In this document: in pieces, positions 58,203 to 64,000 of the stretch
Position numbering within the stretch: position 1 is the stretch's first letter
Layout of the letters: each line of letters opens with the position of its first letter
Source: Clostridiales bacterium
GTDB lineage: Bacteria > Bacillota > Clostridia > Christensenellales > CAG-917
Length of the DNA: 64,000 nucleotides
Direction of reading: 5' to 3'
Assembly: GCA_022009995.1 (NCBI GenBank)
Contig: CP091734.1
Location: 1,426,001-1,490,000, forward strand
The notes under the pieces: model-generated
What the model saw: only the letters and a program-made list of their open reading frames with translations
Told to the model about the DNA's origin: nothing
Databases searched by the model: none
Position numbers and translations under genes: made by a program

Positions 58203-59462
58203 TTAATTTTTCAGAATATCCAAAAGATTTTTGTCAATTCTCGGGCCGACGTATCCGACGGTCGCCTTTGACAAATCGTAATTCACGTCGATGGCTTTTC
58301 TGACGTCCTCGGGAGTTACCGCGTCGATTTTCCCGATAAGTTCTTCGACGTCGGCGACTTCGCCCGTGAGCAACGCGTGTTTGCCCAAAAGGTTCATGTT
58401 TCCGATGCTTGTTTCCAGCCCGAAAACAAACGCGCTTTTTATCTGCGCTTTGCCGCGCAAAAACTCGTCGTCGGTAAGCCCCGTGCGCTTCACTTCTTCG
58501 ATTTCCTTTCTCACGGCTTCCAAAGCGCGCTCGACGTTTTGCACGTTCGTTCCGAGATAAATCATGCCGTGTCCCGCTTGTTTGTATGCCGAAAGGTATG
58601 AATATACCGAATACGCAAGCCCCAGCCTTTCGCGGATATGCTGATACAGTCTTCCGCTCATGCCGAATCCGAATGCGGAGTTGAAAATTTTCACGGCGTT
58701 GAACGTTTCGTCGTTATACGACGTCGACGGGAACAGAATATTTATGTTGCTTTGCTCGATTTTTTTAAATTTTTTGACGTAAACGCTGTGGGTTTCGGGG
58801 ACGTCGATTTTCCTTTTTTTGGATTTTATCCTTGTAAAATTCCCGATAAAATACTTTTCCACGATTTCGTCGACCTTTTCAAAGCGGACGTTGCCGGCAA
58901 CCGCAATCACGGTATTGTCGGCGGTATATCTTTCGTCCATATATCTGAAAACGTCGTCGCGCGTGAACGATTTTACGTTTTTCGCACTGCCCAGAATCGG
59001 GCGCGCCAAGGGGTGACCTTTGTAAAAAGCCGTCGACGCGATTTCGTACGACAAATCGTCGGGCGTGTCGTTGCACATTGCGATTTCTTCCAGAATAACG
59101 CCCTTTTCTTTTTCAAGCTCGTCCGCGGGAAACACACTGTTGAAATATATGTCCGACAAAATATCGGCGCAGTTTTCAAAGTCGTTATCGACGCACTGAA
59201 TGTAATAACAAGTTGCGGTTTTTGAAGTGTATGCGTTAATGTTCGCGCCCATTGCGTCGGTGTCGGCAACGATGTCGAATGCCGTGCGACGTTTTGTGCC
59301 CTTGAACATCGTGTGTTCGATAAAATGCGAAAGCCCGTTCGTCTTTGGCGTTTCGTTGACGCTGCCCGTGTTTACGAATACGCCGATCGACACGCTGTGC
59401 AGTTCGGGCATGTCGTAATACGCAAGAGTTAATCCGTTTTTATATTTTTTTAATTTTTTCAT
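58203..59462 (-). CDS. M16 family zinc protease (YmxG/MlpA-like)
   Basis: A 419-residue insulinase-type protease. The inverted zinc motif HFIEH (in GLSHFIEHTMFKGT) is followed by the distal Glu region EEIAMCND. The C-terminal domain has GRLYQHIRERLGLAYSV, the substrate-binding R/Y site. ATG 59462 fits the family start (KKLKNGLTL-type). Next to ylxY as in Bacillus (ylxY-ymxG). Intact. Confidence 0.93.
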   Translation of the reverse strand: MKKLKKYKNGLTLAYYDMPELHSVSIGVFVNTGSVNETPKTNGLSHFIEHTMFKGTKRRTAFDIVADTDAMGANINAYTSKTATCYYIQCVDNDFENCADILSDIYFNSVFPADELEKEKGVILEEIAMCNDTPDDLSYEIASTAFYKGHPLARPILGSAKNVKSFTRDDVFRYMDERYTADNTVIAVAGNVRFEKVDEIVEKYFIGNFTRIKSKKRKIDVPETHSVYVKKFKKIEQSNINILFPSTSYNDETFNAVKIFNSAFGFGMSGRLYQHIRERLGLAYSVYSYLSAYKQAGHGMIYLGTNVQNVERALEAVRKEIEEVKRTGLTDDEFLRGKAQIKSAFVFGLETSIGNMNLLGKHALLTGEVADVEELIGKIDAVTPEDVRKAIDVNYDLSKATVGYVGPRIDKNLLDILKN

Positions 59463-59515
59463 ATTTGATATTTTATCATAAGGCGCGACTATTTTCAATC
59501 AAAATCGCATTGAAA

Positions 59516-60223
59516 TTAAATTACGTCGGACACCGCCGCCGCCTCGAAACCCGACGCTTTCACGTATTCCAGAATTTTCGGCAACGCTTCGAGCGTGTGC
59601 GCCGTCGGATGCATCAGAATAAGGTCGCCCGCGGCAAGGTCTTTTATCGCGCGGGAAAACGTGAGAGACGGGTTTTTATCCCGCCAATCTACGGTGTCCC
59701 TTGTCCACATTATCACCTTGTAGCCGTATTCGTCGCAAACCTTGTTCATATTATCGCCCATTTCCCCCGAAGGCGGCGCAAACAGCCGCGACGGCTCGCG
59801 CCCCGTGATTTCTTTCAGCAACCGTTCGGTAACGAGAATTTCCTTTTTGTTTTCTTCCTTGCTCAGTTTTTTGTGGTTTTTATGATTATATCCGTGATTT
59901 CCGAGTTCGAACCCCATATCCGAAAGTTTTCTGACAACGTCGGGATTGGCAGCCGCCCAACTGCCGCCGATAAAAAACGTCGTGTTGAAATTATATTTTT
60001 TGAAAAGTTCCGCCATCGGCAGGACGTATTCCGTCCCCCAATACACGTTTATCATAAGACAGATTTTTCTTTCTTCGCGCGAGCCTTTGTATATCGGCGC
60101 ATAGGTTTCTTTTTCTTTCTGCACCGCATAAAACCCTCCCGAAAACGCCCCGACGACGACAATCGCCAGCATAAAAACAATCGCAACGTTTGAAAGCAAC
60201 TCATACTTTTTCGCTTTTTTCAT
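59516..60223 (-). CDS. ylxY: YlxY-like polysaccharide deacetylase homologue
   Basis: A 235-residue membrane-anchored protein with one N-terminal helix and a NodB-type domain: ATFF-like TTFFIGGSW, the HxxxH pair in GNHGYNHKNH, FAPPSGEMGD and LILMHPT. The first motif, normally TFDDG with the catalytic base and metal Asp, is MINVYWG here, so activity is doubtful. YlxY members are known for this variation. Intact. Confidence 0.87.
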   Translation of the reverse strand: MKKAKKYELLSNVAIVFMLAIVVVGAFSGGFYAVQKEKETYAPIYKGSREERKICLMINVYWGTEYVLPMAELFKKYNFNTTFFIGGSWAAANPDVVRKLSDMGFELGNHGYNHKNHKKLSKEENKKEILVTERLLKEITGREPSRLFAPPSGEMGDNMNKVCDEYGYKVIMWTRDTVDWRDKNPSLTFSRAIKDLAAGDLILMHPTAHTLEALPKILEYVKASGFEAAAVSDVI

Positions 60224-60592
60224 ACGAAAGTATATGAGATTATTAAATTAAATATGTTTTTTCCAAAACAAAAGCACCCGAACGGGTGCTTTAATAACTC
60301 GTCGTAAAAGGCGAGAATTTGATGTCTTTAAGCCCCACAAGTACACAGTATCTTGTGGGGACCCCTATCACTCCTCGCAATGGCATAAAACAAGTACGTT
60401 CTTCCTTTGAAGTTTTATTTCCCCAAAACAAAAGCACCCTTGTGGGGTGCTTAAATTTCAAATAGTCTTAAAAGTCAGAATTTTGATGAGATTTTGATGT
60501 TTCTTGGCAAGTTCTTACGAGGGCGCGTACTTTGGCGTACGTAACCGAGTAAGGTTTTGCCAAAAACTCAAAAGGTCGCTAAATTATGACTT
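60224..60592. repeat. Gene-free interval with dispersed repeat copy B and duplicated terminators
   Basis: No gene. It holds two related minus-strand terminators: AAGCACCCG/CGGGTGCTT (60271-60290) and AAGCACCC/GGGTGCTT (60432-60452), both followed by TTTTGTTTTGG. The hairpin CCCCACAAGTAC..GTATCTTGTGGGG is at 60334-60361, CTCGCAATGGCATAAA at 60375-60390, and a copy of the GATGA..TTCTTG..GTCGCTAA repeat at about 60474-60592. All recall the interval after scfB. Confidence 0.6.
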
Positions 60593-61156
60593 TTACACAC
60601 GGGACATGTATTCACCCGTGCGCGTATCAACCCTTATAGTATCGCCCTGGTTCACGAAGAAAGGCACCTGGATGATATAGCCGGTTTCAAGCGTTGCGGG
60701 TTTGCTGCCGCCGGTTGCCGTGTCGCCCTTTACACCGGGTTCGCAGAAGGTGATTTCCAGTTCGACAAAGTTAGGCGCTTCGACGGAGATGGGGCTGCCG
60801 TTGAAGAAAGCGATGTTTGCGGTCATATTTTCCTTAATGAAGTTGAGCGTATCGCCAAGCAAGTCTTTCATGATGGGGATTTGTTCATACGTATCCTGAT
60901 CCATGAAGTAGTAAAGTTCGCCGTCGTTGTAAAGGTATTGCATTTCTTTACGCTCGATATGAGCAAGCTCGAACTTATCGACGGGGTTGAAAGTACGCTC
61001 CAAAACAGCGCCCGTAATAATGTTTTTAATTTTGGTGCGGACAAATGCCGCTCCTTTGCCGGGTTTAACGTGCTGGAAATCTACGATAATGAAGATATTG
61101 TTGCCGTCTTGAAAGGTGATACCTTTTCTGAAATCGCCCGCAGTAACAAATGCCAT
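60593..61156 (-). CDS. efp: Elongation factor P
   Basis: A 187-residue EF-P with three beta barrels. The tip loop that is modified is VKPGKGAAFVR, with lysine at the tip (K32-33 region). The C-terminal GDTIRVDTRTGEYMSRV is diagnostic. It helps ribosomes pass polyproline. Intact. Downstream lies the repeat interval. Confidence 0.96.
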   Translation of the reverse strand: MAFVTAGDFRKGITFQDGNNIFIIVDFQHVKPGKGAAFVRTKIKNIITGAVLERTFNPVDKFELAHIERKEMQYLYNDGELYYFMDQDTYEQIPIMKDLLGDTLNFIKENMTANIAFFNGSPISVEAPNFVELEITFCEPGVKGDTATGGSKPATLETGYIIQVPFFVNQGDTIRVDTRTGEYMSRV

Positions 61157-61172
61157 AAGAACCTCCTGTATT

Positions 61173-62220
61173 TTACAAAATCAATAGTTTTTTATCCAAG
61201 CGACTGATGACGTTGCATCCGTCGTTTTCAACAATAATAAGATCTTCGACTCTCACGCCGTACAAGCCTTCCATATAGACGCCGGGCTCAACCGTGACGA
61301 CCATATTCTTTTTGAGTACGGTTTCGGAAGTCGAGTTTTCAAAAGGATGCTCGTGAATTTCAACGCCGACGCCGTGTCCGGTGCTGTGGGTGAAATAATT
61401 GTCAAGCCCTTTCGATTTAAGGTAATCGCGCGCGGCTTTGTCAACGTCCGACGCTTTGACGCCGGCGCGCACTGCCTCGATGCCTTTATAGTTTGCCTGC
61501 AAAACCGCCTCGTAAACGTCCTTGAAATCGTTTCCGGGATCGCCGAAAGCGAACGTCCTTGTGATGTCGCTGCAATAGCCCTTGTATTTACAACCGAAGT
61601 CGATCGTAACGGGCATACCTTCTTTAAGGTGCGTGTCACCCGCGTGAGCGTGCGGCTTGCTGGTGTTTGCGCCGAATGCGACGATCGTCGTGAACGCAAG
61701 GCCGTCCGCGCCGAGCTTACGCATCTGATATTCGAGTTCCGAAGAAAGTTGTTTCGGTAACGCCCGCTTTAACTTTTTTAAGCATTCTCGTGAAAGCCTT
61801 GTCGTTGATTGCCGCCGCTTTTTTGATGAGCGAAAGTTCCTCACGGGTTTTTACCATGCGCGCTTCGTCCAAAGCGTTATCGACAGGCACGAGTTTTACG
61901 CCGTCGAAAGCGTTTGCCATCGCCGAATAGGTGTTGAAAGAAACGTATTTCCCCTCAAAACCCAAGGTTTTTATATTAAACTTCCGGACGTATTCCGCAA
62001 TCGTCGAAAAGACGTTGCTGCTTTTCACCGTTACGACTTCCGCAAGGTCGCCGCAGGCAGCCGTCGCTTCTTCGGTGTAGCGGCTGTCGGTGAAATACAA
62101 CGCAGAGTCTTTCGTCAGAAGAATGAAAGCCGCGTCGTTAATATACCCCGAAAGATAAAAAGTGCCGGGTTCCGACGTGATGAGCGCGCCGTCAACGCCT
62201 TTGAAGTTTGAAAATCGCAT
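61173..62220 (-). CDS. M24 aminopeptidase P family (Xaa-Pro dipeptidase-like)
   Basis: A two-domain metallopeptidase of about 348 residues. The N-domain has GTFYLSGY and FTDSRYTEEA; the catalytic C-domain has PHAHAGD, VTIDFGCKYKGYCSDITRT (two metal Asp), GHGVGVEIHEHP and EPGVYMEG. One frame break near 61770. It precedes efp, the standard pairing. Confidence 0.92.
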
Positions 62221-62240
62221 TCAAGTTTTTCATAACGTAT

Positions 62241-62269
62241 ATTATAACACAATATCTTGTACTTTGTAA
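62241..62269 (-). promoter_or_regulatory. Possible promoter of the M24 peptidase-efp operon
   Basis: Minus-strand -10 TATAAT (62241-62246), 17-base spacer and a weak -35 TTACAA (62264-62269). Confidence 0.5.
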
Positions 62270-62293
62270 AACGTTTCGGACGCAAAAGGCAAG

Positions 62294-63144
62294 TTAAACA
62301 AGCCGAAAATACTCGTCTTTCATCGTTTTTGCGTCTTCCGCCTGCGTGCCCGCGCTTTCCGACAAAACGTAAGGCGTGAGTTTGTAATCGAAAAACACCC
62401 TCGCAAGGGGCGGAAATTCGGGACCGTAAACGTCGTCGTCGAAAGTCAGATGCTTGACCTCGCCCTTGCCGCTAAACATAATTTTGGAAAAGTGAACGTG
62501 CATATTTTCCGTCTTTTCGCGGCCGACACCGTTCAAAAGTTTTTTGATGACGTTTTCGTAGTCTTCATAGGTTTTAAGCCCGCCGAGAGAGCGCGCGTTA
62601 AGATGACCGAAATCAATGCAGGGATAATAACTTTCGTCAATGTTGGAGATACGAATTATCTCGTCCAAATCGCCGATTTGTGCAAATTTCCCATTGTTTC
62701 GGGACAAATTATGAAATTTTCGTATCCTTCGGATTTTTTGACGTCCTTAAAAATCGTCAGTCTTTTTATGATGTTTTCAAGCGCGACTTCGCGTTTTTGT
62801 TTGGTTTCCGTACCGCTGTGGAAAACAACCCTGTTGCCGCCCATAAACCCCAGAATTCTCATACTGTCCAAAAGGTAATTAAACCCGTTTTTTTCGCCCT
62901 TTTCGTCGTCGGGATTTGCAAAGTTTATGAAGTACGGAGCGTGCGCCGTGATTTCCACGCCGTATTTTTGCGCCTCGGCGCCGATGAGTTTTGCGGTGTT
63001 TTCGCCCATAAGGACACCTTTACCGAAAGAGTATTCGTAAATATCGAGTCCTCTTTCTTTCACCCATTTCGGGGCTTCGACCGTCGATTTATGTCCTTCG
63101 TTGTAAAAGCTTTCGCTGTTTCCGCTTGGTCCGAATTTTATCAT
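62294..63144 (-). CDS. Endonuclease IV-like TIM-barrel protein
   Basis: About 283 residues in two frames joined near 62690. It has KFGPSGNSESF, EITAHAPYFINFAN (metal His), RVVFHSGTET, ICPETMGN and CIDFGHLNARS, HVHFSKI in the order of AP endonuclease family 2. It is somewhat divergent from Nfo and lacks the usual H-x-S motif positions that I could confirm. Base-excision repair of abasic sites is the family role. Confidence 0.78.
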
Positions 63145-64000
63145 AAGTTCCTGTTTGTCATTTTCGCGACTTCCAGGTCTTTCCCGATCTGATCGCGAAC
63201 TTCCCATTCCGAATTGAATTTTTTAATATCGCGGATTTTGCTGTAAAAATACACGGTGATATATTTATCGTACAAATTCCCCTTGTAATCCACCAAAAAA
63301 CTTTCGATTGTCAAAGAGTAGTCGTTGAAAGTCGGTTTGCTGCCGATATTCGTGACGGAATTGTAAATATATCCGTCCACTTCGACCGTAGTTGCGTAAA
63401 CGCCTTCCGAATGACGGCTTTTTCGTCGGGCAGGAAAAGGTTTGCAGTCGGAAAACCGAATTCGCGACCGCGCCCGAAACAATGCACGACGTCGCCCGAA
63501 ATCATATAAGGACGCCCCATAAGCTGGTTTGCAAGACGCATACGCCCTTCCGACAGATATTTTCTGATTAAGTTACTGCTGATTTTGTCGCCGTTGTCCG
63601 TGCAAAGATACGGCACGATTTTCAGCGGAATTCCACGCGTTTTCAGGTAATATTTCAAAAAATCCACGTCGCCGCTGCCCTTGTAGCCGAAAGTATAGTC
63701 CGCGCCGCAAACGACGGCTTTTACCTTGAAATTCATCGCAATGCTTACGATGAAATCTTCGCGAGAGGTGCGCGCGTATTCGTAATCCATCGTTTTGCCG
63801 ATGACGACGTCAACTCCGAGTTCCTCAAAAATTCTCGTGCGTTCCTCAAACGTGAACACCATTTTCGTGTCCCGACCGTAATAAGAGAACGGATTGTTTC
63901 TGAAAGTGAACACGGCAAGTTCGATACCCATATCGTCCGCAAGTTTTTTTGCTTCCGAAATAAGATGGACGTGTCCCCTGTGCACGCTGTCGAATAATCC
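63141..64000 (-). CDS. ribF: Bifunctional riboflavin kinase/FAD synthetase (partial)
   Basis: Makes FMN and FAD. The adenylyltransferase domain begins at the window edge with FDSVHRGHVHLI (the HxGH nucleotide motif), then FTFRNNPF, VVCGADYTFGYKGSGDVDFL and SSNLIRKYLSEGRM. The kinase domain follows after a frame break near 63425: GFPTANL and VTNIGSKPTF. The first residues lie beyond 64000. It overlaps the next gene by 4 bases. Confidence 0.92.

Noticed and set aside
1..64000. CRISPR arrays, tRNA or rRNA genes
   Set aside because: No regularly spaced repeats and no tRNA- or rRNA-like sequence were seen on either strand.

Overview
The window reads as the chromosome of an uncultured member of the Bacillota, most likely class Clostridia. 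Evidence: the gene order rnc-smc-ftsY-ylxM-ffh-rpsP-khpA-rimM-trmD-rbgA, the block xseAB-tlyA-nadK-argR-recN-spoIVB, hemZ, ylxY next to an M16 protease, gerW, the SCIFF peptide with its radical SAM maturase beside secDF, and sigma-A type promoters with strong AGGAGG ribosome sites. Spore-lineage genes are present, but the gene at the spo0A position is a bare DNA-binding domain, so sporulation itself cannot be assumed.

A caution applies throughout. About thirty reconstructed genes, including essential ones (smc, ffh, ftsY, secD, secF, pnp, nadK, rpmI), are broken by single-base indels, mostly in homopolymers, and the next frame continues the same protein. This is the signature of an unpolished long-read assembly, not of pseudogenes. 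Such genes are given here as one reconstructed gene, with the break marked.

Layout. 1-4.3 kb: a sodium-pump decarboxylase operon (acyl-CoA carboxyltransferase, OadG, biotin carrier, OadB, OadA), leftward. 4.3-10.3 kb: rluB, a D,D-carboxypeptidase, gerW, a DUF2953-like gene, scpB, scpA, an M50 protease and dacF. 10.3-20.9 kb: membrane protein, receiver-less Spo0A, spoIVB, recN, argR, nadK, tlyA, xseB, xseA, rbgA, trmD, rimM, khpA, rpsP. 20.9-29 kb: ffh, ylxM, ftsY, smc, rnc, plsX. 29-33 kb: rplT, rpmI, infC, pnp, rpsO. 33-42.4 kb: hemZ, an MBL hydrolase, dtd, rel, recJ, secF, secD. All of this is on the minus strand.

From about 42.5 to 55.7 kb the strand flips to plus and the content changes to a 13.2-kb integrated element flanked by a direct repeat. 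It has the parts of a filamentous (inovirus-like) prophage of a Gram-positive host: an HUH rolling-circle initiator, a membrane/ATPase morphogenesis protein, a 31-residue single-helix coat candidate, a secreted C-terminally anchored attachment-protein candidate, an adhesin-like protein with an Ig-like domain and a duplicated domain, many small basic proteins, an SprT-like metalloprotease and an IS30-type transposase. Its non-coding parts hold what reads as a complete type I hammerhead ribozyme, a nested 19-bp stem-loop, a 36-bp perfect palindrome and a string of gene-end hairpins. It sits between scfAB and the secD promoter.

55.7-64 kb returns to leftward host genes: scfB, scfA (SCIFF peptide), dimeric dUTPase, M16 protease, ylxY, efp, an M24 aminopeptidase, an endonuclease IV-like protein and a partial ribF. 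A dispersed intergenic repeat lies after scfB and after efp. I saw no tRNA, rRNA or CRISPR array.
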